Below, one piece after another: positions 8,458-16,814 of a stretch of DNA of 64,000 nt. The notes beneath the pieces were generated by a model. The model was given only the letters and a program-made list of their open reading frames with translations. It was not told the origin of the DNA and made no database searches. This stretch comes from Schlesneria paludicola DSM 18645 (GTDB lineage Bacteria; Planctomycetota; Planctomycetia; Planctomycetales; Planctomycetaceae), in the NCBI GenBank assembly GCA_945862235.1, contig CAMAYU010000008.1, forward strand, positions 1-64,000. Reading direction: 5' to 3'. Position 1 is the first letter of the stretch, and every line of letters begins with the position of its first letter. The translations under genes were made by a program, and so were the position numbers.

Positions 8458-9543
8458 TCACGGAGCCTTCGAGCCGGTGTACTTCTCGTACAGCTTCGCC
8501 GCTGCGGGATGCTCCGCCGAAAGCTGCTTGAGATCGCCGGCCTTAAACTCTTCGACGACCTCTTTGCCGTCGATCTTCTTCGTCAGCCTGATCCTTATGT
8601 TGCGGCCGTTCTCATCTGAGATTTCGAGTTCGCCGTCAGCGTCTTCCGCACGGATCGTGCGTCCTCCCGAGGAAGCGGGACCGAATCCGGCGGGCACTCG
8701 ACGCGCTCCGTTGGCGACACCGAACTGTCCCGGCCCCACTTGAATTTGGATGGCCCCGCCCAGATTGCCGCCTCCGATTTGAGCGTTGCCGTTGTGCGCC
8801 GCGTATTGCTCATACAGCTTGAACGCTTCGGGATGATTCTTCTTCAACTCGTCAGAGTCGGCCGCTTTGAACTCGTCGGTCTTGGGTTTGCCATCGACGG
8901 TACGAGTTTGTCGAACCACGATGTCTTTGCCCGACTTGTCTCGAATCTCAATCCGTTCGTCACCTCGTTCGACTTGGATTGTGCGTTCGTTGTTGATGAC
9001 GGTCGTTTGGATTTTCACGCCGTTTGCCCCGTTGAGAGCCACATTGAGTTGCACGTTGGGCACGACGTTCGGGCCGGCCGGAAGCGCCGCTTGTCTGGCG
9101 GCACGCGCTCCCAGAATCTCACCCAGTTTAAGGGCGGAATTCGCTCGCAAGGCAACCGGCCGATTCTGTGATTGAGTCAGCTTGGTGAGTTCCACTTTCG
9201 TCGCCGCCGAAGTCTCGGCATTGTTGGACGCGAGGAGTCGCGTCAAGACATCGAAGCAGTGAAGCATCGTTTCTTTGCGACCTTCACCCGCTTCCTTCGC
9301 CACGGGCTCAACGGCCACCTTGCCCATTTCCAGCAGCTTGCTGGTCGTCTCGCGCCGCTGGAGCAGGTCCCCTTCAGCAAGCGTCTTGATGTGTCGAGCC
9401 ACCTCGGCCTGCGTGTCGTCGGCGGGTTCGAGCACCGGCGCGGCAGCTTTCTCGGGAGCGGGTTCGTCGGAACCGAACGAAGTTGAGAATGCGGTCAACA
9501 TCAAGACCGAAAGAGTCCTCGCGGAACACCAGTGTCGATTCAT
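8458..9543 (-). CDS. Secreted protein with a duplicated C-terminal domain
   Basis: A 361-residue protein with no family I recognise. The ATG at 9543 has GAGGAGT upstream and opens a signal peptide (MNRHWCSARTLSVLMLTAFS). Residues about 45-160 are helical and HEAT-like (TLAEGDLLQRRETTSKLLEM, VALRANSALKLGEILGAR). A module of about 53 residues then occurs twice, at about 196-248 and 305-356: both read ERIEIRDKSGKDI/ELEISDENGRNI, then a DGK turn, then EEFKAxDxxxLxxxHPxAxKLYEKY. A Gly/Gln-rich linker joins them. It is probably periplasmic. Convergent with the TlpA-like gene. Confidence 0.82.
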   Translation of the reverse strand: MNRHWCSARTLSVLMLTAFSTSFGSDEPAPEKAAAPVLEPADDTQAEVARHIKTLAEGDLLQRRETTSKLLEMGKVAVEPVAKEAGEGRKETMLHCFDVLTRLLASNNAETSAATKVELTKLTQSQNRPVALRANSALKLGEILGARAARQAALPAGPNVVPNVQLNVALNGANGVKIQTTVINNERTIQVERGDERIEIRDKSGKDIVVRQTRTVDGKPKTDEFKAADSDELKKNHPEAFKLYEQYAAHNGNAQIGGGNLGGAIQIQVGPGQFGVANGARRVPAGFGPASSGGRTIRAEDADGELEISDENGRNIRIRLTKKIDGKEVVEEFKAGDLKQLSAEHPAAAKLYEKYTGSKAP

Positions 9544-9641
9544 GGCAGACTCCTCAAAAGAGAAACAGGACAACGCGGGATGTCCTTGGCAAGCGGGGCC
9601 GGAGTGTATCGCCGCCCGTGAAAGGCGGCGACAGCGTTTAG

Positions 9642-9744
9642 TCGATCGGCAAGACTTGATTCGCCAAAGTAGACGGGTCACTCCGTGACACGAACCGTTC
9701 CGGCCACGGGGTGTCGGGGCGACTTTCTCTTGCCGGTTGCCTTA
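9642..9744. repeat. Palindromic element, CGACCGGCAAGA family
   Basis: Outer arms TCGATCGGCAAGACTTG and TCTCTTGCCGGTTGCCTTA flank an inner pair around GGTCACTCCGTGACACGAAC and CACGGGGTGTC. Copies with the same outer and inner parts are at 34491-34598 and 59968-60072, and one at 43725-43852 has a different centre. Its right end touches the stop codon of crcB. Confidence 0.85.
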
Positions 9745-10119
9745 CTGCCGCAACCACACTCCACACCAAACCGCAGCCAGCCCCAGCAACACGTTCGCGG
9801 TGAGATGCGACAGTCCGACGGTCAGGCTGGTATCGCCTTCTCGCATCGAAAGCTGAACAGTCTCGTGCGCGAGTGATGAGAACGTTGTCAGGCCGCCGAG
9901 GAAACCGGTCACCAAGAGCAGCCGCATCGAGTCAGAAAGTCCCTTCGACTCGGAAGCGGTTCCCAACAGGAAGCCGATCAGCAGCGAACCGGCCACGTTG
10001 ACGAGCAACGTTCCAGACGAGGCATAAGCGGGCCAAGCTGTCTTCATCGCGTTACTGACCAAAAACCGAACGACAGACCCGACCGAGCCGCCGAGTGCGA
10101 CGAAGAACAGTTTGTCCAT
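9742..10119 (-). CDS. crcB: Fluoride exporter CrcB/Fluc
   Basis: A 125-residue membrane protein of normal Fluc length with four predicted helices. Fluc proteins form dual-topology dimeric channels that let fluoride leave the cytoplasm. Characteristic segments are GGSVGSVVRF in helix 1, GTLLVNVAGSLLIGFLLG with the pore Asn in helix 2, and GFLGGLTTFSSLAHE in helix 3, with the polar Thr/Phe/Ser track. The ATG at 10119 follows a run of seven G residues; an in-frame TTG 21 bases upstream is less likely. It lies about 40 bases after the PQQ-like gene on the same strand and may be co-transcribed. I see no fluoride riboswitch before it. Confidence 0.95.
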   Translation of the reverse strand: MDKLFFVALGGSVGSVVRFLVSNAMKTAWPAYASSGTLLVNVAGSLLIGFLLGTASESKGLSDSMRLLLVTGFLGGLTTFSSLAHETVQLSMREGDTSLTVGLSHLTANVLLGLAAVWCGVWLRQ

Positions 10120-10158
10120 GATGTCGCCCCCCCGCTTCAAACAATGACGTGTTGGATG

Positions 10159-11391
10159 TCACTTCGTGGCGATCTTCCACAGCGACTTGTCGCTGCGAAC
10201 ATAGATCGCGCCGTTCGCGATCGCGGGTGTGCAGAGGATCGTGTCGTCGAGGATGTTTGTCGAAACGAGTTCGCCCTGATCGTCACCCGGCTTCACCACA
10301 TGGGCCTCTCCCTTCTCGTTGAAAAAGTAGAGATGACCTCCCGCCGCGACGGGCGATCCACTGAAAGGTCCAGTCAGCCGCAGCTTCCACTTTTCATCGC
10401 CGGTCTTGGTGTCGCCGCAGGTCACAACACCAGCACCGTTCACCGAAAACAATCGGCCTTGGTAGACGATTGGGCTAGGAGTTGCCGGGCCGAGCTTACC
10501 GACGCGCCACAGGACTTCGATGTTCTCGCTTCCCGTCGGTGGCCGGATAGCGGTGATTCCCTGCGATGGAATGAACACCACGCCATCGGACACGACCGAA
10601 GAAGGGATCGTGGAGGCACCCTCCTTGTAATTCCATGCGACCGTTCCCGTCTGCGGCCTCACGGCGGCGAGTCCTTCGGACGACTGCAGCAACACCAAGT
10701 CTTCGTCGCTCGTCGGCCCTTTGTTCAGGATTGCGGCCGAAGTCCAGTTGGCTCGCTTCGGACGCTTCATCGTCCAGCGCGAGACACCCGTCACGACATC
10801 GACGCCCGTCGCCAACGACTCGCTGTCGTTCTCAACCTGCGCCACCAGCGTGTCACCCACGACGACGGGCGATGACGCCATTCCCAAGCTGTTGCTGACG
10901 TTGGGATGGTCGTACGTCAACCCGCGAAACCACAGCAAGTTGCCATCGAGATCGAGGCAGATCAGATCGTTGCTGGAGTAGAGGGCGAAGAGGCGTTGGC
11001 CATCGCTCGCGGGCGTTGGTGTGGCGTTACACATTTTGGAATGACTGCTGGTCCGACCGGTCGCCGTGAACTGCCGTTCCCACAGGGATGAGCCATCCTT
11101 GGCGTCGAAGCAAAACACATGCAGACGATCTTGGCGATAACCACTGGAGCCAGTCAGGAAGACGCGATCTCCGATGATGATCGGCGACGACAGACCGCGA
11201 CCGGGCAACGACACTTTCCACGCAATGTTCTCGGTCGCCGACCACGTCACGGGGAGAGACGCATCCTCCGCAACGCCCGTTGTGTCAGTCCCACGAAACT
11301 GCCGCCAATCGCCTGCGCTCGCCAGTCCCGTCAGCGCGATGATGCCGAACGAAGCCATCCAGCTTGCCCGCAAATATCTCATGTTCCACAT
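10159..11391 (-). CDS. Secreted PQQ-like beta-propeller protein
   Basis: A 410-residue protein with an N-terminal signal (MRYLRASWMASFGIIALTGL, cleavage near ASA-GDW). The mature part begins WRQFRGTDTTG, the opening that planctomycete PQQ-like propellers usually share, and repeats a W/F-ending blade pattern (GSSLWERQF, GNLLWFRGL, GVSRWTMKR, GTVAWNYKE, GDEKWKLRL), as in BamB and quinoprotein dehydrogenases. Catalytic quinoprotein residues cannot be assigned, so a structural or binding role is as likely as an enzymatic one. ATGs at 11391 and 11382 are both possible starts. A palindromic element lies immediately upstream. Confidence 0.9.
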   Translation of the reverse strand: MWNMRYLRASWMASFGIIALTGLASAGDWRQFRGTDTTGVAEDASLPVTWSATENIAWKVSLPGRGLSSPIIIGDRVFLTGSSGYRQDRLHVFCFDAKDGSSLWERQFTATGRTSSHSKMCNATPTPASDGQRLFALYSSNDLICLDLDGNLLWFRGLTYDHPNVSNSLGMASSPVVVGDTLVAQVENDSESLATGVDVVTGVSRWTMKRPKRANWTSAAILNKGPTSDEDLVLLQSSEGLAAVRPQTGTVAWNYKEGASTIPSSVVSDGVVFIPSQGITAIRPPTGSENIEVLWRVGKLGPATPSPIVYQGRLFSVNGAGVVTCGDTKTGDEKWKLRLTGPFSGSPVAAGGHLYFFNEKGEAHVVKPGDDQGELVSTNILDDTILCTPAIANGAIYVRSDKSLWKIATK

Positions 11392-11424
11392 GCTGTAATC
11401 CCTTCGGCGTGCGCCGAGTTTAGA

Positions 11425-11540
11425 GGGCATTTCAAGACCTGTTTCTGACCCGAAAAACTAGCCCGACGCGCAAGCGAGGGCTGAGCATTCGATGATCGTG
11501 AAGCCCTCGCTTGCGCGTCGGGCTAGTTTTGAAATGCCCA
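11425..11540. repeat. Full-length TAGCCCGACGCGCAAGCGAG palindrome with outer arms
   Basis: Inner arms AAAACTAGCCCGACGCGCAA... (11454-11482) and its complement (11502-11530) pair perfectly over 29 bases. Outer arms GGGCATTTCAA and TTGAAATGCCC enclose an unpaired stretch, ACCTGTTTCTGACCCG, on the left only. A second copy with the same arms and the same one-sided stretch is at 40325-40443, which defines a unit of about 116 bases. Confidence 0.9.
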
Positions 11541-11574
11541 TGAGGTCTTCGGTCAAAAACAGTCCGTCGTTCGT

Positions 11575-12747
11575 TCAGCGGTCCAGTTGCGAGGTCGTCA
11601 CTGCGTTCTTGCTGGGCAGGATCGCGGCTCCTGCCGAGTCGCAAACACGAACTTGGTACTTCCAATCCTGTGCCCAATCCTCGGTCTGTTCGTTCTGACA
11701 GACCTTGATGAGGATGGCGTTTGTGCCCGACTTCAATTTTGCTTTCACGCGGTATTGATCGAGTTGCGTGCCGCGATGGTATTCGTCACGGGCGAAGACC
11801 AGTTCACCGTTGACCCATAACTTCCACGCGTTGGGAGTTCCCAGTCGCAGCTCGATGCTGCGCGGAGTGTCCGTCGTGAACGTGGTGTATCCGTAGGTGA
11901 TCGCCCCTTTGTGGGGAGCCGTCTTTTTGGCAATGTTGAACACGCCGTATTCGTCTTCAGTGACGTAATGCTCCCACGCGACATCGCCCATCTTTCCGGG
12001 CAGCTTGGCCGTGAGATCGACTTGCGACTCTGGAGGGTAAGCCACGTCGAATCCCTTCTTGTCCGTGTTGTCAAACGGGCCGATCAGATGCCACGCGGTG
12101 AGGAATCCAAAGTGCTTCGGCAGATCAACGGTCTCGCCCAATTCTCGCAACGGCTTGACGATCGCTTTCACTTGATCGTCGTCAATCGCGCCGGAGAGTG
12201 CTTCACGAAAGAGCGCGATGGCGTCGGCAGACTTCTTGTCCTCGTGAGCCTTCTCCGCACGATTCAGCAACCGCTGCACGGCATCGCGCCGGAACTCGGG
12301 GCTGGCGTCGCGAATCATTCCCGGAATAAGCCGATCGCTGGCCGATGCATCGACTTTGATGAGCCACTCGTAAGCCAGCCGCCGAGCTTCCGGGTGACGA
12401 GCGACATCTAAGACGAAGGCTTCTAATTCGCGAGTGGGGAGCGGGTGCGACTGCTTCAGTTCCCGTGCAGCCACGGCTTCAAACGCCCCACGCAGCCAGT
12501 TTGCGGCGAGCGGGTTCGCGTCGTCAAACGCCTTCAGAATCGGTAGCAGCGTGGCGGCATCGCCTCGCGACAACTCCTTGACCGCCGCAATGGCGTTCGC
12601 GTGTCCTGACCCTTCCGCCGCGACGGCGCGAATAGCTCGCACCTGTTCGTCCAGCGAAGCGGCGTCACTCGCAATTGGCCACGCCAACACGGTGGCTACG
12701 AGGACGAACGAGCCGCTCCACTTTTGAGCAATTCGACCTGACTTCAT
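11575..12747 (-). CDS. Secreted protein with jelly-roll-like C-terminal domain
   Basis: A 390-residue protein of unknown function. The ATG at 12747 lies after GAAGGA and begins a signal peptide (MKSGRIAQKWSGSFVLVATV, then ASDA). Residues about 35-200 are helical and HEAT-like (ALKxIxAVxELSRGDAATLL style). The C-terminal half (GFLTAWHLIGPFDNTDKKGF, then ITYGYTTFTTDTPRSIELRL, WKLWVNGELVFARDEYHRG, GTNAILIKVCQNEQTEDW) matches the beta-sandwich seen in sugar-binding regions of glycoside hydrolases, so glycan binding is a fair inference. It is alone on its strand, with palindromes on both sides. Confidence 0.85.
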   Translation of the reverse strand: MKSGRIAQKWSGSFVLVATVLAWPIASDAASLDEQVRAIRAVAAEGSGHANAIAAVKELSRGDAATLLPILKAFDDANPLAANWLRGAFEAVAARELKQSHPLPTRELEAFVLDVARHPEARRLAYEWLIKVDASASDRLIPGMIRDASPEFRRDAVQRLLNRAEKAHEDKKSADAIALFREALSGAIDDDQVKAIVKPLRELGETVDLPKHFGFLTAWHLIGPFDNTDKKGFDVAYPPESQVDLTAKLPGKMGDVAWEHYVTEDEYGVFNIAKKTAPHKGAITYGYTTFTTDTPRSIELRLGTPNAWKLWVNGELVFARDEYHRGTQLDQYRVKAKLKSGTNAILIKVCQNEQTEDWAQDWKYQVRVCDSAGAAILPSKNAVTTSQLDR

Positions 12748-13232
12748 CGTGGCGTCCTTCACGAGGCAACCTTTCTACTGACTCCGGCTTCCTCGACGGA
12801 ACCGGCCCCCAAAAATCGAGGCGGATTGTAGTCGTCGCTCCTCGCAAATAGGAAACGTCATCAGTCCGTGATCGCACTTTGCGGAGAGAAGTCTTCCGGA
12901 CAGTAGTCCGGCATTAGAAAAAGCCGGACTGGGGGCTCCTTCAAGAGGCTGCTCACCCTGCCGCGTGTTCACGGTGACGACCCTGCCCCACAGGGCCATC
13001 GCCTTTTCAATTTAGTTTCTTGGTTAGTTTCTTCGTCTGTCGCTTCTGTGCAATCTTTTTCGCAGATTGCACGGAAGCGACAGACAATGAAACTAAACAT
13101 CGAGAAATCATGGTGGGCCGGCGCGGCAAAACGCCGCAGGTCCGATCCTGCCGCTTTCGCAGCCCCAACAAGGCGATGGTCCTGCCGAAAGCCACGAAAC
13201 CTTATCTGTTGAAGGACCAACGGAGCCTTCAA
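12748..13232. other. Intergenic region with hairpins and a composite repeat
   Basis: No gene is supported. It contains a small palindrome AGTCCGGC ... GCCGGACT (12905-12912 and 12923-12930) and the composite element annotated at 12991-13185. Confidence 0.6.
12991..13185. repeat. Composite palindromic element with an unusual inner cassette
   Basis: Borders GGGCCATCGCCTTTTCAA (left) and CCCCAACAAGGCGATGGTCC (right), plus an internal stretch of 28 bases at 13100-13127 (TCGAGAAATCATGGTGGGCC...), are shared with the inverted copy at 51662-51820. Between left border and core this copy holds a long hairpin at 13011-13097: TTTAGTTTC/GAAACTAAA outer arms and TCTGTCGCTTC-GTGCAATCT inner arms. The other copy has an unrelated palindrome at that place. 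Confidence 0.85.
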
Positions 13233-14165
13233 TCAGTTGTTCTCTGGAAGCCCTTCGGCGTGTCCGATGTTCTTCACCGGCGCGAAGAGGGCTAGGACTT
13301 CGCGGAGCAACTCTTCGTCGATCGGTTCGGCGAGCCACTTCGCCCAGTTGCGAATGTTGTTCGGATTCGCGCTGCCTGCGACAGTCGTCGTGATGTCGGG
13401 GTGAGCACACGAGAACTGCACTGCGAGCTTGGCGATGTCACTCCCGCGCTTCGCACACAGTTCTGCGGCCTGCCGAGCGGCGGCCTTCACGGCTTCCGGT
13501 TCCTTCAGCCACACGGGGAGCGGAGCGTTTGTCAGCAACCGAGCGGAGAACGGCCCGGCGTTCATGACTCCGACGCCCTTTGCTTTGAGGTACGGCACGG
13601 ACTCGTCCACGAAGCGTGTGTTCTGGAGCGTGTATTGGTTGTACGAGAGGACGCAATCGACATCGGTCTGATCGCAGATGAAACGAAAAATCTTTTGGGG
13701 ATAACCGCTGAAGCCGATGAATCGAACTTTGCCTTGTTGCTGAATCTTCCTCAGTGCGGGAATGGTCTCATCCACGATCTGCTGCATCGGGACGAACTCG
13801 ATGTCGTGACAGAGAATGATGTCGAGGTGATCGGTTCCGAGCCGGTGCAGGCTGACATCGACACTTTCGGCCACCCGCTTCGCGCTGAAATCAAAATGGG
13901 GAAGGTCGTAACGACCGAGCTTCGTGCAGAGCGTGTAGCTGTCGCGCGGCACGCCTCGCAGGGCGATCCCCAACAGCACCTCGCTCATGCCTCGCCCGTA
14001 GAACGGCGACGTGTCAATGAAGTTGAGTCCGCAATCGAGTGCCACACGCACACTGTTGAGTGCCTCGTCGAGCTGCACGCTGCGGAACTCTTGTCCCAGC
14101 GAGGATGCTCCAAAACTGAGGACGGGCAGTTCGAGTCCAGTCTTTCCAAGGGGGCGTGTTTGCAT
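13233..14165 (-). CDS. Aldo/keto reductase
   Basis: A 310-residue NAD(P)H-dependent aldo/keto reductase with a TIM-barrel fold. The catalytic tetrad is visible: Asp51 and Tyr56 in IDTSPFYGRG, Lys82 in LCTKLGRY and His120 in IILCHDIEF. The cofactor-binding C-terminal half includes GFSGYPQKIF, SYNQYTLQN, GVMNAGPFSARLL and the TTTVAGSANPNNI phosphate-binding loop. The overall pattern, starting MQTRPLGKTGLELPVLSFGA, is closest to the L-galactose/L-fucose dehydrogenase branch, so an aldose substrate is plausible but not shown. It is monocistronic by its surroundings. Confidence 0.93.
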   Translation of the reverse strand: MQTRPLGKTGLELPVLSFGASSLGQEFRSVQLDEALNSVRVALDCGLNFIDTSPFYGRGMSEVLLGIALRGVPRDSYTLCTKLGRYDLPHFDFSAKRVAESVDVSLHRLGTDHLDIILCHDIEFVPMQQIVDETIPALRKIQQQGKVRFIGFSGYPQKIFRFICDQTDVDCVLSYNQYTLQNTRFVDESVPYLKAKGVGVMNAGPFSARLLTNAPLPVWLKEPEAVKAAARQAAELCAKRGSDIAKLAVQFSCAHPDITTTVAGSANPNNIRNWAKWLAEPIDEELLREVLALFAPVKNIGHAEGLPENN

Positions 14166-14442
14166 GCTGGCTTTCGGAGCGGGAGACTCACGCAGTCGAG
14201 TCTTTGGGTAGTGAAGTTGACGGAATTGCGTTCTCAGATTCAGAGCTTCTCAAGGCGAACGTCAATAACAAGGCGAACGCGGAGAGTGTTGCTGCGGACA
14301 CAGGAGTTCGGCAAGGGATGGCTGTGCGATCGTTGAACTCGATTTGAGGCGACTGATGAGGTGGTTCAACGTGGCCGTGGGGTGCAGTCGTTATTGGGTG
14401 GTCCCCCAACGAAACACTGCTGGGCAAGTGATTCTCCGAGAA

Positions 14443-14570
14443 GGTAGCCCTGTCGCTCCGCGACAGGAAGCGCGATCAGCAAGGGGGCGTTGATCTGCCA
14501 AGTCACCTCGAATCAACGGCAGTCGCCACTCGTGTGTTCTCGCTTCCTGTCGCGGAGCGACAGGGCTACC
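14443..14570. repeat. Palindrome with TAGCCCTGTCGCTCCGCGAC arms
   Basis: Arms at about 14443-14474 and 14537-14570 read GGTAGCCCTGTCGCTCCGCG... and its complement, nearly perfect over about 28 bases. The loop of about 62 bases is free of other structure that I can see. Only one copy of this family occurs in the window. Confidence 0.85.
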
Positions 14571-14672
14571 ACCCATTGGCGACTGCACCTGTGGCCGTGC
14601 GTGGACTTGCCGCAGCTTTGCATCCTCGTGCGAGTGACGACATGATCGAGACCCGCGACGACCGCTCGAATT

Positions 14673-14769
14673 GGCTGTTGAAAAAAACGTAGCACAGGCG
14701 GCTCGCCTGTGTTTTCTAACTCGAAATGTGAGCAGGCGAGCCGCCCGCTCTACGTTATTTCAACCGGCT
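14673..14769. repeat. Palindrome with ACAGGCGGCTCGCCTG arms
   Basis: Arms GGCTGTTGAAAAAAACGTAG... (14673-14709) and its approximate complement (14733-14769) end in CAACCGGCT. Inside each arm CAGGCGGCTCGCCTG is itself palindromic. A half copy lies at 59905-59960, and similar ends occur at 106-200. Confidence 0.85.
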
Positions 14770-14805
14770 GTTAGACTCGGCGCGGTCATCAATAAGGAAC
14801 CCGAC

Positions 14806-15438
14806 GTGCTATCGAGTGACATTTCTCCCGACCTGATCAATCGCATCCTAGCCGGGGATCGCGAGGCTTTGGCTGAGATGTTCACGCATTATCGGCCGCG
14901 TTTGCTGCGACTGGTCGAGCTGCGGCTGCACCCCAAACTGCGAGGTCGCGTTGATCCCGAAGACGTACTGCAAGAGGCGTGGTTGAAGGCCGTCGATCGG
15001 ATGAGTTACTTCCTGCGCGATGCCTCGCATTCGACCTTCATTTGGTTTCGGCTGATCACGACGCAAACTTTGATCGAGATGCACCGTCGCCACCTTGGAG
15101 CCGAGAAACGCGATGCCGGACGTGAGCTGTCGATTCACGGCGGCTGGGACGCCGATTCCACCGCGTCGTCGCTGTCGTTGTCGTTGCAGGGCCGACTGAC
15201 TTCGCCCAGCAGCGCGGTCCGCAAGGATGAGTTGGCGAAACAGATCGAGGTCGTCCTGCAAGGCATGGACGAGATCGACCGTGAAGTCCTCGCGCTGCGG
15301 CACTTTGAAGAACTGACCAACCGCGAAGTCGCGCAAGTCCTCAATATGTCCGAACAGGCGACGAGTGCCCGCTATTTGCGAGCGCTTGGCCGACTGAAAA
15401 AGTTGCTGCAACTGATCCCTGATATGCAGGGGCCCTGA
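14806..15438 (+). CDS. ECF-type RNA polymerase sigma factor
   Basis: A 210-residue sigma-70 family factor with regions 2 and 4 only. Region 2 spans about residues 20-90 (EALAEMFTHYRPRLLRLVEL, DPEDVLQEAWLKAVDRM, FIWFRLITTQTLIEMHRRHL) and region 4 about 145-205 (LQGMDEIDREVLALRHFEEL, TNREVAQVLNMSEQATSARY). The GTG at 14806 follows AAGGAA by 7 bases; upstream in-frame codons are encoded by the palindrome at 14673-14769 and are unlikely to be translated. No anti-sigma gene is adjacent. Instead a Ser/Thr kinase follows at once, an arrangement common in planctomycetes and suggesting control by phosphorylation. Confidence 0.93.
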   Translation: MLSSDISPDLINRILAGDREALAEMFTHYRPRLLRLVELRLHPKLRGRVDPEDVLQEAWLKAVDRMSYFLRDASHSTFIWFRLITTQTLIEMHRRHLGAEKRDAGRELSIHGGWDADSTASSLSLSLQGRLTSPSSAVRKDELAKQIEVVLQGMDEIDREVLALRHFEELTNREVAQVLNMSEQATSARYLRALGRLKKLLQLIPDMQGP

Positions 15439-15491
15439 GTCTATTGCGGCCGACGGGACCCGGCTCACCCGATTCTGACTGTGACCGCGTG

Positions 15492-16814
15492 ATGTCCGTC
15501 CAAATGTTGTCGCCCCTTTCTCTTCCTGATGGTCTGTCTGACATGCCTCTCTCGTCGGATCTCTCCGAGCTGAATCTCGATGGCTTTCCGTCGCAACTGG
15601 ACTCCGCCGGTCTGGCTTCGTGCGAGCAGCTTGATGTCCTGATGACACTGTTCACGAACGAGGTGCGGGCTGGACTCAACCCGTCGATCGAAGCATATGC
15701 GCAGCGGCACAAGGAACTCGCGGACGACATTCGCGAATTGTTCCCGCTCGTGGAAACGCTCGAGCATTGCCGCGATCGGAAGGAGTCTGAAGTCCTGCGT
15801 TACCGCTTCCCGCAGGAGTTTCGGATCGAGCAACTCGGAGAATATCGCATCGTGCGGGAGTTGGGTCGCGGTGGCATGGGGATCGTGTTTGAAGCGTTTG
15901 AACCGGGGATGCAACGTCCTGTCGCGATCAAGCTGCTCCCTTGGCGATTCCGTGAGGACCGGCCTCAGCGCGCCGAACAACTTCGCAACGAAGCGGCGAC
16001 GATTGCTCGGTTGCGGCACCGCAACATCGTCCCGATCTACTCGTTCGGCCAACACGATGGCTACTGGTATTACGTGATGCAATACGTGGCGGGAGTCAGT
16101 CTCGGTTGGGTCACGCGCCGTTTGCGTGAGCCTGCCGGACTCGTGACGGCCGAGGAAATCCACCGCATTGCACGCAGCGGCTCGTTCGCGGTGAAGGGAC
16201 TCGTCGAGCCGATGGTTGAGACGACGGATCGCACGATCTCGCGAGACTCTTGGATGGCGTTTGCTCGGATGGGAGTGCAGGTCGCGCAGGCCCTCGCCTA
16301 TGCGCATCGCGAAGGCGCACTGCACAACGACATCAAGCCTGACAATTTGTTGCTCGATACGGTCGGAAAGATTTTCGTCACCGACTTCGGTGTCGGGCTG
16401 CATTGGGCGGAGGGCAACTCCAGTCAGGATGACCAACCCGTTGGCACGCTGCGGTACATGGCTCCCGAGCGACTCGACGGACATCCGAGTGCCGCGACGG
16501 ACATCTACGCGCTTGGGGTCACGCTCTATGAATTGGTCACAGGCTCAGCGCCGTTCGATCACGAAGACCGCCGACAACTCACCGAGCTGATTTTTGAAGC
16601 GAAGCCTCTCACTCCGAGAGAACGCAGGCCGCAACTTCCGGTTGCTCTCGAAACGATCATTCAGCGAGCGATGGCCAAGGAGCCGAGTCACCGTTACGCG
16701 ACCGCCAACGAACTCGCGGCGGATTTGCTACGGTTCATCAAACGCCAACCGATCGCGCCGACTCGCGGCAGCCTTTGGGACAGACTGCTACCTTGGCGCA
16801 AACGCCCCGAATAG
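15492..16814 (+). CDS. Soluble Ser/Thr protein kinase, HND variant
   Basis: A 440-residue Hanks-type kinase with no transmembrane segment. From the ATG at 15492 the glycine loop is GRGGMG (about 125-130), the ATP-binding Lys is in VAIKLL (147), the catalytic loop is HNDIKPDN (Asp280), the metal-binding motif is DFG (298) and the activation segment ends in MAPERLDG. The catalytic loop has Asn where most kinases have Arg (HRD), as in non-RD kinases that need little activation-loop phosphorylation. The 120-residue N-terminus resembles the helical leader common on planctomycete kinases. A TTG at 15444, 5 bases after the sigma-factor stop, is an alternative start. Likely co-transcribed with the sigma gene. 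Confidence 0.93.
   Translation: MSVQMLSPLSLPDGLSDMPLSSDLSELNLDGFPSQLDSAGLASCEQLDVLMTLFTNEVRAGLNPSIEAYAQRHKELADDIRELFPLVETLEHCRDRKESEVLRYRFPQEFRIEQLGEYRIVRELGRGGMGIVFEAFEPGMQRPVAIKLLPWRFREDRPQRAEQLRNEAATIARLRHRNIVPIYSFGQHDGYWYYVMQYVAGVSLGWVTRRLREPAGLVTAEEIHRIARSGSFAVKGLVEPMVETTDRTISRDSWMAFARMGVQVAQALAYAHREGALHNDIKPDNLLLDTVGKIFVTDFGVGLHWAEGNSSQDDQPVGTLRYMAPERLDGHPSAATDIYALGVTLYELVTGSAPFDHEDRRQLTELIFEAKPLTPRERRPQLPVALETIIQRAMAKEPSHRYATANELAADLLRFIKRQPIAPTRGSLWDRLLPWRKRPE

Larger units (their letters stand above)
14166..14805. other. 640-base intergenic region with two large palindromes
   Basis: No supported gene. The region separates divergent genes (aldo/keto reductase and ECF sigma factor) and holds the elements at 14443-14570 and 14673-14769. 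The second ends only about 36 bases before the sigma-factor start, so it may overlap or form part of that promoter region. Confidence 0.6.

Noticed and set aside
10120-10158. Possible fluoride riboswitch before crcB
   Set aside because: The gap to the upstream gene is about 40 bases, too short for the aptamer, and no crcB-motif consensus is seen.
14156-14347. Small plus-strand open frame before the ECF sigma gene
   Set aside because: It overlaps the start of the aldo/keto reductase gene and has no recognisable content or ribosome-binding site.
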